From contig DXZT01000046.1 of assembly GCA_019419545.1 (NCBI GenBank), forward strand, positions 1 to 47,453: DNA of 47,453 bases, in the 5' to 3' direction. Shown one piece after another: positions 31,011 through 37,983 of this stretch (position 1 is the stretch's first letter; the number at the start of each line of letters is the position of its first letter). Under the pieces are notes generated by a model. The model worked only from the letters and a program-made list of their open reading frames with translations, did not search any database and was not told the DNA's origin. Made by a program: the position numbers and the translations under genes. The stretch is from Collinsella sp. (lineage in GTDB: Bacteria; Actinomycetota; Coriobacteriia; Coriobacteriales; Coriobacteriaceae).

Positions 31011-32474
31011 ATGACGAAGACCAAGGCACAGCAGATTATGGCGGCGACCGAGGCTCGCGCGGCTGACGACGTCACCGCAGCCATCCAAGATATCGCTACC
31101 GAGTTTGAACCCTACATCATCAAGCAGCGCCGCCACTTCCATAAGCACCCGGAGCTAAGTCTCGCCGAGGAGCGCACGACTTCTGACATCGCCAACCAGC
31201 TCGACGCCATGAATATCCCCTACGAGCGTCCCCTTAAGACGGGTCTTGTGGCGACCCTTCGCGGCACCGCGCCCGACGCCTATCGCGAGGACGGCACGCC
31301 GCGCCGCCGCATCCTGCTGCGCGCCGACATCGACGCCCTGCCCGTCACCGAGCAGACCGGCGAGGATTTCGCCAGCGTCAACGAGGGCTGCATGCACGCC
31401 TGCGGCCACGACTGCCACATCGCCATGATGCTCGGCACGCTGCAAATCCTGCGCCATATGACCGACGACATCCACGGCGAAGTCCGCATCGTCTTCCAGC
31501 CCAGCGAGGAAAACGGCCAGGGCGCCAAGCTCATGATCGGCACGGGCGTGCTCGACGGCGTCGATGGCGCCTACGCCGCGCACATCTGGAGTGAGGTCGA
31601 CGCCGGCACCGTGAGCTGCGAGCCCGGACCGCGCATGGCCAATACCGACTGGTTCCGCATCGACGTCCGCGGCACCTCGTGCCACGGCGCCATGCCCCAG
31701 CGCGGTCACGACGCCGTTATGGTTGCCGCCGAGATCGTCAACGCTCTGCAGACCATCGTTTCGCGCGAGATCAGCCCCTACGAGCCGGCCGTCATTACCG
31801 TCGGCGAGCTGCACGGCGGAACCGCGCGCAACGTTATCGCCGGCACGGCCTACCTCGCCGGCACGGTGCGCACCTACGGCGATTCGACCCACGAGGAAAT
31901 GCCGGAGCTTATGCGTCGCATCGTGGAGCATACCGCGGCCGCCTTGGGCGCCGAGGCAAAGCTCACCGACTACACCATCGCCAATTACAAGGTCGAAAAC
32001 GATGCCGCCTCGAGCGAGCGCTGCCGCCAGGCAGTAATCAAATGCCTGGGCCCCACCGGTCAAGGTCATTACCGCGGCACGCTTTCGGGCGAGGATTTTT
32101 CGGAGTACCTGCGCCGCGTACCGGGCGTGCTCGCCTTTGTAGGTACGCGCAACCCCAAGATTGGCGCCACGTACGCCCAACATTCCTGCTTCTACAAGAT
32201 CGACGAGACTGTGCTGGCAAAGGGCTCCATGGTGGCCGCCCAATATGCCATCGACTTTTTGGCCGAGCCCACGCAAGAGGAGCTCGACGGCCCCACGATT
32301 GCCGCGGTCGCCGAGACCAATCCCGACCTGGCAGCCAAACTGCGCTCTGCCAAGGCCACGGCCGCCGAGGCCCGCGACGCCATGCACGATGCCCGCACCG
32401 CCCGACACGCCGCAATCAAGGGCATCCACGATGCACGTGCCGCCGCTCGCCGCGAGGAGAAGCACGACGAGTAG
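31011..32474 (+). CDS. M20-family metallo-amidohydrolase (N-acyl amino acid or peptide hydrolase)
   Basis: It is 487 residues. AAGGAG lies 10 nt before the ATG; the frame extends far upstream without a site. Family motifs: FHKHPELSLAEERT, the RADIDALPV block, MHACGHDCHIAMMLG with metal ligands, FQPSEENGQGAKLMI, and GEDFSEYL near the end of the catalytic domain. The last ~55 residues (AKLRSAKATAAEARDAMHDAR...) are an Ala/Arg-rich helix not usual in the family. It resembles hippurate and N-acyl-amino-acid hydrolases (AbgB/HipO type); the substrate is inferred only at that level. It is divergent from the YtcJ-like gene. CATACT with TTTACC (18-nt spacer) ~55 nt upstream may be its promoter. Confidence 0.9.
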   Translation: MTKTKAQQIMAATEARAADDVTAAIQDIATEFEPYIIKQRRHFHKHPELSLAEERTTSDIANQLDAMNIPYERPLKTGLVATLRGTAPDAYREDGTPRRRILLRADIDALPVTEQTGEDFASVNEGCMHACGHDCHIAMMLGTLQILRHMTDDIHGEVRIVFQPSEENGQGAKLMIGTGVLDGVDGAYAAHIWSEVDAGTVSCEPGPRMANTDWFRIDVRGTSCHGAMPQRGHDAVMVAAEIVNALQTIVSREISPYEPAVITVGELHGGTARNVIAGTAYLAGTVRTYGDSTHEEMPELMRRIVEHTAAALGAEAKLTDYTIANYKVENDAASSERCRQAVIKCLGPTGQGHYRGTLSGEDFSEYLRRVPGVLAFVGTRNPKIGATYAQHSCFYKIDETVLAKGSMVAAQYAIDFLAEPTQEELDGPTIAAVAETNPDLAAKLRSAKATAAEARDAMHDARTARHAAIKGIHDARAAARREEKHDE

Positions 32475-32518
32475 TCGATCCACGACCATCTCGCAGTCAT
32501 AGCCGCATCGCGATATCA

Positions 32519-32560
32519 AAGCGGGGGCGGACGCTTCGGCACGTCCGCCCCCGCTTATTT
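32519..32560 (+). terminator. Strong hairpin terminator after the M20 gene
   Basis: AAGCGGGGGCGGACG pairs perfectly (15 bp) with 32542-32556 around the loop CTTCGGCA, followed by ATTTG. It lies between convergent genes and may act in both directions. Confidence 0.8.
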
Positions 32561-32570
32561 GTCAAGCGCT

Positions 32571-32617
32571 ATTTCTACCGTTTCTACCCCGTCCCCAAAT
32601 GGCAGGTGGCAGGGTTA
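32571..32617 (-). repeat. Post-stop repeat, degenerate copy D (end of zinc-ribbon gene)
   Basis: On the minus strand it starts at the TAA stop (TAACCCTGCC) and contains TTTGGGGACGGGGT, like the conserved loop of the other copies, but only a weak 5-bp stem can form. Confidence 0.45.
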
Positions 32618-33979
32618 CTCGTCCTGCGGGTCCTCGTCGGAGCTTGGCGCAGGCTCGGGCTCAGGCGCAGGCTCGGGCTCAGGCGCAGGCTCGGGCTCAG
32701 GCGCAGGCTCGGGCTCAGGCGCAGGCTCGGGCTCCGGTTCCGGCATGGGCGCGGGCTCGGGCTCAGGCACGGGCGTGGGCTCAGGCTCAGGCTCAGGCAC
32801 GGGCTCGGGCTCGGGCTCGGGCTCGGGCGCAGGCGCCGGCGCCGCAGCGGAATCGGATACGGGCGCTGCGTCGGCGCTAAAACCAGCCGGAGCAGACTTC
32901 TTCTCAAACGGCAGCACAAAAGTCAGGACGTCGTCCTTGTCCTCGTCGGCCCACTCGCTTGCGTAGCGCGCAACCCAATAGCCAACGGCACGGTGCTTGA
33001 GCATCTTGCCAAAGACCGTGAGGAATACCGTGACAAACGCCGTCAGCACCAAGAACAATACGAGCGTGATGCCACCGCCGGTAACAAGCGCCTCAATAGC
33101 CGTAGGACGGTAGTAGTAGCTATACATACCGACAGAGGCAATGGTGCCAAAGACGAACGTCAGGATCCAGGTGACAACGTTGGCGACCAGGCCCGTCAAA
33201 AACTCGGGAAGGAACGAAGCGCAGAACAGTTTGGTCTTGTTGTGCTTAAAGGCCGCCCAGACCTTATCGAGCGAAAACGCGCTCTCGACACGACCGGTCA
33301 CCGCAAAGTGCATCACGGCAATGTCGGCGAACATCTTAAAGAAGACCCCCAAGACCGCCGTGGCAATCATAGCCAGGACAAGCAGGCCAAGCGAGCCGAA
33401 CAGCGCTGCCTCGAGTGCATAAGAGCCGTAATACGAATACGAGCCCGCGGCGCCAATTACCACGCTCTCCACCAGCGAAAGCACTACACCGATAACGGGA
33501 ATGGCAGCGATAACCTCGAGCACGACCGAGATAACGCTCGAAAAGACTCCGAGGCCAAACGACGTGGAACGCATGAGTGGACGATCCATACCGTCATCAA
33601 CCTTGAGCGACAGATCACGACCCCACTCAATACCAAAGCCGGAACCACACACGCTCGCAATGCAAGCTGCCAAAAAGCCGATGGCAGCCGCGATACCGCC
33701 GATAACGGGAATGAACAGCACGAGCACCGACACAACACAAATCAGCGCCGGCAAAAAGGCGATCTGGCACACGCGCTGCAGCACGCCCGGCGTCTTGGTC
33801 ATGTCCTCAAACGCCTGAGCCACACAGCCCTTGGACGCATTCGCCACGGGCGGTTGCGGAACAAACTGCTGGGGCTGACCCTGAGGGGCAGAGGCTGCGG
33901 CACCGGCATTAGGGGCACCACACGCACCACAGAACTTATCGTTGTCGCCCATGGGGGCACCACACTGCGAACAGAACAT
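32615..33979 (-). CDS. Zinc-ribbon membrane protein with Pro-Glu-rich tail
   Basis: It is 454 residues. The start is MFCSQCGAPMGD, with AAGGGAT at suitable spacing; earlier in-frame ATGs lack one. It begins with a double CxxC zinc ribbon (CSQCGAP ... CGACGAP). About six to seven membrane segments follow between residues ~75 and 345 (CQIAFLPALICVVSVLVLFIPVIGGIAAAIGFLAACI, SVISVVLEVIAAIPVIGVVLSLVESVVIGA, FGSLGLLVLAMIATAVLGVFF, VATWILTFVFGTI region, LVLFLVLTAFVTVFL). The tail (~375-454) is a long EPEPAP repeat. It resembles DUF4013-type membrane proteins with an added ribbon; function unknown. The repeat DNA at its 3' end is a source of length variation. Confidence 0.85.
   Translation of the reverse strand: MFCSQCGAPMGDNDKFCGACGAPNAGAAASAPQGQPQQFVPQPPVANASKGCVAQAFEDMTKTPGVLQRVCQIAFLPALICVVSVLVLFIPVIGGIAAAIGFLAACIASVCGSGFGIEWGRDLSLKVDDGMDRPLMRSTSFGLGVFSSVISVVLEVIAAIPVIGVVLSLVESVVIGAAGSYSYYGSYALEAALFGSLGLLVLAMIATAVLGVFFKMFADIAVMHFAVTGRVESAFSLDKVWAAFKHNKTKLFCASFLPEFLTGLVANVVTWILTFVFGTIASVGMYSYYYRPTAIEALVTGGGITLVLFLVLTAFVTVFLTVFGKMLKHRAVGYWVARYASEWADEDKDDVLTFVLPFEKKSAPAGFSADAAPVSDSAAAPAPAPEPEPEPEPVPEPEPEPTPVPEPEPAPMPEPEPEPAPEPEPAPEPEPAPEPEPAPEPEPAPSSDEDPQDE
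32649..32735. repeat. 18-bp tandem repeats inside the Pro-Glu tail
   Basis: About five copies of GCAGGCTCGGGCTCAGGC encode repeated EPEPAP. Flanking DNA has looser versions. Whole-unit slippage would change tail length without breaking the frame. Confidence 0.85.
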
Positions 33980-34129
33980 CGAGATCATCCCTTCGTATCT
34001 TGAGCGAATCATCTGGATCGCAAACGATGTCTTTGGCATCATTATCACCCAATGTGGGGACAAATACTCCAACATGACGCATTTGCAATGCGCAGGGCGC
34101 TATTCGATTGTTTGATAAGCTCGACCGCG

Positions 34130-35152
34130 TTAGTTCGTTCCGCGGAAACCCTTGCCGACGATCTCGGAGCTGTCAACGATCGTGATAAAGGCACCCGGAT
34201 CGATCTCGCGAGCGTAGCGACGCAGCTGCACGGCCTCGCGACGACTCAGCACGCTCATGATCACCGTCACGCACTTGCCCGAGAAGGCGCCGTAGCCGCG
34301 GCTGATAGTCGCCGTGCGGTTGAGATGTTTGACGATAAACTCCTCGACTTTGCGCGGCTCGGAGCAAATGACCGTGCAGACTTTGCGCAGGTGAATGCTC
34401 TCGATGGCCTTGTCAACCACAAGCGTCTTGGCAAACAAGCCAAGCACGCAATAAAGACCGACACGCGGGCCATACAAAAAGGCCGCAATGGTCACGATGC
34501 CGATATCGACCAGCAGCAGAGCGCGGCCAATCTCGAGCGTGGTGCGGCGCTTGAGGATCATGGCAAGAATGTCCGTGCCACCCGTCGAGGCGCCGATGTC
34601 AAAGACAATAGCGCTGCCGAGCGCCGGCAAGATGACGGCAAAGCACAGGTCGAGCCACATATCACCCGTCAGAGAGACATCGGTCGGAATGAAGAGCTCA
34701 AACAGCGAGACGTAGGCCGAAAGCGCAAACGAGGCGAAAACGCTCCACAGGATTGCCTTGCGCTCCAAAAAGATAAAGCCCAGAACGACCAGGACCGCAT
34801 TGATAATCCACATAAAAACGCCGACGGGCAGGGTCGGGAACAGCGTGGACAGAATGACCGACACGCCCGAGGTGCCGCCAAAAGCAAAGTGATTAGGGGT
34901 TTTAAACGCAACGATGGCAAAGGCCGTGAGGATCAGGCCCAAATTGAGCTCGGCAAAAAAGCGCGGAAAGCCCGGCTCCTGGCTGCGCTTGCGACCAGCG
35001 CGCTCGCCCCGCTCGATAACATCGCGATCGACCACGCGCTCCATCGGCACCACGGGAGGACGATGCACCTCCTCGGCAGCACGCGACGCCGCCTCTGCCG
35101 CAGCGGCCTCAATCGCCCATGCCTTGCTTTCTGTTTCGTGCTCGTCGGCCAT
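34130..35152 (-). CDS. YitT-family membrane protein (DUF2179 C-terminus)
   Basis: It is 340 residues. A charged N-terminal extension (~65 residues, AWAIEAAAAEAASRAAEEV...) precedes five membrane segments (LGLILTAFAIVAF, GVFMWIINAVLVVLGFIFL, AILWSVFASFALSAYVSLF, FAVILPALGSAIVFDIGAS, RALLLVDIGIVTIAAFLYG). The family signature GASTGGTDILAMIL is present. The C-terminal cytoplasmic DUF2179 domain (VCTVICSEPRKVEEFIVKHLNRTATI to DPGAFITIVDSSEI) completes the family architecture. GAGGAG precedes the ATG. No transported substrate is known with certainty. It stands alone between the zinc-ribbon gene and the asp23 cluster. Confidence 0.92.
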   Translation of the reverse strand: MADEHETESKAWAIEAAAAEAASRAAEEVHRPPVVPMERVVDRDVIERGERAGRKRSQEPGFPRFFAELNLGLILTAFAIVAFKTPNHFAFGGTSGVSVILSTLFPTLPVGVFMWIINAVLVVLGFIFLERKAILWSVFASFALSAYVSLFELFIPTDVSLTGDMWLDLCFAVILPALGSAIVFDIGASTGGTDILAMILKRRTTLEIGRALLLVDIGIVTIAAFLYGPRVGLYCVLGLFAKTLVVDKAIESIHLRKVCTVICSEPRKVEEFIVKHLNRTATISRGYGAFSGKCVTVIMSVLSRREAVQLRRYAREIDPGAFITIVDSSEIVGKGFRGTN

Positions 35153-35261
35153 TACGGCAACTCCTCGTTAACAATTTGGAAACAATGCGCCCATTAGAGT
35201 AACGCGGAACGTAGGGATTGCAACCCCCAGTTAGACGAGCGGTATGACTACATCGGGAGCG

Positions 35262-35306
35262 TATAAAAACGGCCGGCCACGCTTTTGCTTGCGCGGTCGG
35301 CCGTTT
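35262..35306 (-). terminator. Intrinsic terminator downstream of asp23
   Basis: AAACGGCCG and CGGCCGTTT with further pairs (G-T allowed) form a long stem, followed on the minus strand by TTTTTATAC. It sits just beyond repeat copy B. Confidence 0.82.
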
Positions 35307-35307
35307 A

Positions 35308-35361
35308 ACGTTTTCGCAGATAAAACCTGCCAAAACAAACCTGTCCCCTTTTGGAAGGTTA
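35308..35361 (-). repeat. Post-stop hairpin repeat, copy B (end of asp23)
   Basis: 54 bp, differing from copy A (6986-7039) at three positions. Stem AACCTGCCAAAA (35324-35335) with TTTTGGAAGGTT (35349-35360, one mismatch), loop GGGGACAGG on the minus strand, again beginning at the TAA stop codon. Confidence 0.85.
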
Positions 35362-35880
35362 TTCGTGCTGGCTGGTGCGGTGCTCGTACTCCTCGGGGGT
35401 GATGACATCCTCGATGCGCAGGTTGACGCCCGCCACCTCAAGGCCAGTCATCGCGGCAAGGCGCTCGGTGACACGTGCCTTGACATCGTCGAAGATCGCG
35501 GGCGCATAGGCGCCGTACTCGATGATGACGGAGATGTTGACGACCACGCGATTGTCATCGGTGACCTCGACCGTCACGCCCTTGGTCAGATTCTCGGCAC
35601 CAAACTGCTCCTGCACAAAGTGCATGAGGTTACCCTTCATGCCCAGAACGTGCGGAACCTCGCGGGTGGCCATGGCAACGATCTTCTCGATCACGCCGTT
35701 GGAATAGGTCAGCGAGTCCTCGGACTCATCCGCTTCCTCGTCGTCCTCGTCCGCATCATCGGCGGGTTCGGCCTCGACGAGCGCCTCGTCCTCGAGCGTC
35801 ACATCCTCAGCTTCGGCGACGACCGCCTCGTTCTCCTCGAGCTCGGTATCGGCTACATCGACCTTCGTATTAAAAGCCAT
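35359..35880 (-). CDS. Asp23/Gls24-family envelope stress protein
   Basis: It is 173 residues. A long acidic, disordered N-terminus (EDVTLEDEALVEAEPADDADEDDEEADESED, residues ~20-55) precedes the conserved Asp23 domain (TYSNGVIEKIVAMATREVPHVLGM, VTVEVTDDNRVVVNISVIIEYG, VKARVTERLAAMTGLEVAGVNLRIEDV). Asp23 proteins coat the membrane through the anchor AmaP and respond to envelope or alkaline stress. It is third in amaP-DUF2273-asp23, 44 nt after the DUF2273 gene. The stop codon is part of a hairpin repeat. Confidence 0.93.
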   Translation of the reverse strand: MAFNTKVDVADTELEENEAVVAEAEDVTLEDEALVEAEPADDADEDDEEADESEDSLTYSNGVIEKIVAMATREVPHVLGMKGNLMHFVQEQFGAENLTKGVTVEVTDDNRVVVNISVIIEYGAYAPAIFDDVKARVTERLAAMTGLEVAGVNLRIEDVITPEEYEHRTSQHE

Positions 35881-35924
35881 GGTTCCTCCTTATGCCTGCC
35901 GCGGATGCGACAGTCGAATACATA

Positions 35925-36302
35925 TTAGCGGCCGCTAAACAGACGGCCGAAGAAGTTGACGATCCCGTTCTCGCCGTCGCGAATTTGGCCGATCACAGCG
36001 CCGATCAGCACGAAGAATGCAATGACGAGCGTGTCCCACAGGCCCAGCGTGAGCACCAACACGGCGAGGATAAAGCCGGCGACGGCGCCGAGCGTGGTGT
36101 TGGGATGACGCACAGCATAGCTCCAGATGGCAGCGCCCGTACCCTTGATGAGACCCATAGCCTCGTCAAAATCCGCGGCTGCCGCGTCTTGCAACTCGGT
36201 TGCCTCTGCTTTGGAATCAACAGGTTCGCTCGCCGACGTGGCGCTCTGGTCAATCGTCAGGCGCGGCGTACGAGCGGTCTTATCTTGATTGGTATCACTC
36301 AC
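35925..36302 (-). CDS. DUF2273 small membrane protein
   Basis: It is 125 residues from a GTG start (VSDTNQDKTART) that overlaps the amaP stop (GTGAGTGA); GGAGG lies 5 nt before, so the genes are translationally coupled. The first ~65 residues are polar, then come two membrane helices (LGAVAGFILAVLVLTLGLW, LVIAFFVLIGAVIGQIRDG) ending in NFFGRLFSGR. DUF2273 proteins occur with AmaP and Asp23 in Gram-positive bacteria, as here. The role is probably accessory to membrane anchoring of Asp23. Confidence 0.87.
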   Translation of the reverse strand: MSDTNQDKTARTPRLTIDQSATSASEPVDSKAEATELQDAAAADFDEAMGLIKGTGAAIWSYAVRHPNTTLGAVAGFILAVLVLTLGLWDTLVIAFFVLIGAVIGQIRDGENGIVNFFGRLFSGR

Positions 36303-36840
36303 CGGAAACCTCCACGGTCTGGACGGTAGTCTTGGACGGCAAAAAACGGACGCGCGCGGTCGTACCCGGCGCGCCGAGCATGGTATCGCAGGCTTCTTCG
36401 ATGCGCTGCTGCATCGCGGTAGCCAGAGATGCCACGTCCTTATCGTCAAGCGCGATAGCCTCGACCTTAAAACGGACGTGCGAATCGTCGGGGCCTTGGA
36501 CGCGAGCCTCGACATGCTCGACCATCACGCGGTCGTCGCGCTCGGCAGCAACCCTGGCGCACGAAGAAAGCGCCGCAAGGGTAACCTCGATATTGCGCTC
36601 CCCCGCCGGATGCACGCAGGACGGTTCGCGACGGGCGAACATCAGGCGGAAAAAGCTCAGCAGTACGCCGATCGCCACGACGCCGGCGCACGCCGTCACG
36701 ACGATGCGCGGCATGGGGTCGCGCATCAGCAGCATAAAGCGATACGTATACGGCCCCCAAAACTGGCAGACAAGCGTACCCAGTGCCACGATGGTGGCGG
36801 CAAGATACACGATCGCTAGGGCTCGTTTGAGTACGCGCAC
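36295..36840 (-). CDS. amaP: Alkaline shock membrane anchor AmaP-like
   Basis: It is 181 residues with a GTG start preceded by GAAGGGAG. Two membrane helices (AIVYLAATIVALGTLVCQF; RIVVTACAGVVAIGVLLSFFRLMF) are followed by a cytoplasmic Asp23-like domain (NIEVTLAALSSCARVAAERDDRVMVEHVEARV to TARVRFLPSKT). This is the AmaP layout: a hairpin of two helices and a soluble interaction domain that holds Asp23 at the membrane. First of a three-gene operon. Confidence 0.87.
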   Translation of the reverse strand: MRVLKRALAIVYLAATIVALGTLVCQFWGPYTYRFMLLMRDPMPRIVVTACAGVVAIGVLLSFFRLMFARREPSCVHPAGERNIEVTLAALSSCARVAAERDDRVMVEHVEARVQGPDDSHVRFKVEAIALDDKDVASLATAMQQRIEEACDTMLGAPGTTARVRFLPSKTTVQTVEVSGE

Positions 36841-36895
36841 GCGGCGCTCCCTTCAAATCTCGGCTCTCGAAATGCAGAACGGTTCGCATCATTAT

Positions 36896-36937
36896 AAAAG
36901 AGCCGGGTCCGGTGCTCTACGCACGCGGATCCGGCTC
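36896..36937 (-). terminator. Intrinsic terminator of yebC
   Basis: GAGCCGGATCCG pairs with CGGACCCGGCTC (one mismatch), followed by TTTTATAAT on the minus strand. The TATAAT in the tail could also serve as a -10 for amaP. Confidence 0.75.
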
Positions 36938-37006
36938 ATCTATTCCACGAGGCTTGCATGCTCGCTTCATTATGCCCAGATATGCACGGCTCAATCCGTG
37001 CTGGCG

Positions 37007-37813
37007 CTACTCCTCCTCGAGGGCAGCGATGACCTCGTCGGTCATGTCCATGGTGCTGTAGACGTCCTGGACGTCGTCGAGCTCCTCAAGACGGTCGATG
37101 AGGCGCTGGACCTTCTTGGCGTCGGCGCCGGAGACCTCAGTCGGGGTGGTCGGGACCATGGTGGTCTCGGAACCCTTGACCTGGACGCCCTGCTCCTCGA
37201 GCGCCTTGGAGACAGCCATGACGTCGTTGGCAGCAGTCCAGACGATCCACTCCTCGCCGGCATCCTCGTAGTCCTCGCCACCGGCCTCGGCGATGGCCAT
37301 CATGAACTCATCCTCGTCACCGGCAGCACCGTTGGCGATCATGGTCTCCTTCTTGGCGTTCTCGTCCAGGATCTCCTTGGCGACGACGATCTGGCCCTTG
37401 CGCTCAAACTGGAAGGCGACGGAGCCGGAGGTGCCCAGGTTGCCACCAGCGTGGGAGAAGGCGGAACGGACATCAGCGGCGGTACGGTTGCGGTTGTCGG
37501 TCAGGCAGTCGACGTAGACGGCGACACCGGCGGGACCGTAGCCCTCGTACACGATGTTCTCGTAGACGGCGGCATCGGCACCCGAACCAAAAGCCTTGTC
37601 GATAGCGGACTTGATCTTGTCCTTAGGCATGGACTGAGCCTTGGCCTTGGCAACGGCAGCGGCGAGGCTGGCGTTGTTCTCGGGCAGCGGGTCACCGCCG
37701 AGACGGGCAGCAACGGTGATGTTGCGGCTGAGCTTGGAGAAGAGGGCGGAACGCTTGGCGTCCTGCGCGCCCTTACGATGCTTGGTTGTGGCCCACTTAG
37801 AGTGTCCGGACAT
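37007..37813 (-). CDS. yebC: YebC/PmpR-family translation/transcription factor
   Basis: It is 268 residues, a little longer than the ~245 usual because of acidic insertions (AAGDEDEFMMAIAEAGGEDYED). The N-terminal signature is MSGHSKWATTKHRKGAQDAKRSALFSKLSR, followed by the helical domain (MPKDKIKSAIDKAFG), YENIVYEGYGPAGVAVYVDCLTDNRNRT, and the C-terminal TEVSGADAKKVQRLIDRLEELDDVQDVYSTMD. Family members bind DNA or act on ribosomes stalled at proline stretches. It has its own terminator. Confidence 0.96.
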   Translation of the reverse strand: MSGHSKWATTKHRKGAQDAKRSALFSKLSRNITVAARLGGDPLPENNASLAAAVAKAKAQSMPKDKIKSAIDKAFGSGADAAVYENIVYEGYGPAGVAVYVDCLTDNRNRTAADVRSAFSHAGGNLGTSGSVAFQFERKGQIVVAKEILDENAKKETMIANGAAGDEDEFMMAIAEAGGEDYEDAGEEWIVWTAANDVMAVSKALEEQGVQVKGSETTMVPTTPTEVSGADAKKVQRLIDRLEELDDVQDVYSTMDMTDEVIAALEEE

Positions 37814-37944
37814 ACGTGTCTCCTATCGGTTTCGACCTAAAGCCCAGCGCAGATGCTCGGGCAATATAAACAAACGTCGTTATGATATACCTACTGGCCT
37901 GCAAGATAAACCCCAAAATGAAGGCGTCGTGATGATGGCCCCTT

Positions 37945-37983
37945 TGGTGCAGCAAAGAAACCTGACCCCAATGCACCAGGTTA
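37945..37983 (-). repeat. Post-stop hairpin repeat, copy E (end of DUF6020-like gene)
   Basis: On the minus strand: TAACC at the stop, stem TGGTGCA, loop beginning TTGGGGTCAGG, then TGCACCA (7 bp). The stem sequence is unlike copies A-C while the loop word is kept. Confidence 0.65.

Noticed and set aside
31679..34003. 774-codon plus-strand frame crossing the M20 gene end and the zinc-ribbon gene
   Set aside because: It spans a strong terminator and runs antisense to the zinc-ribbon gene; Arg/Leu repeats come from the tandem DNA repeat.
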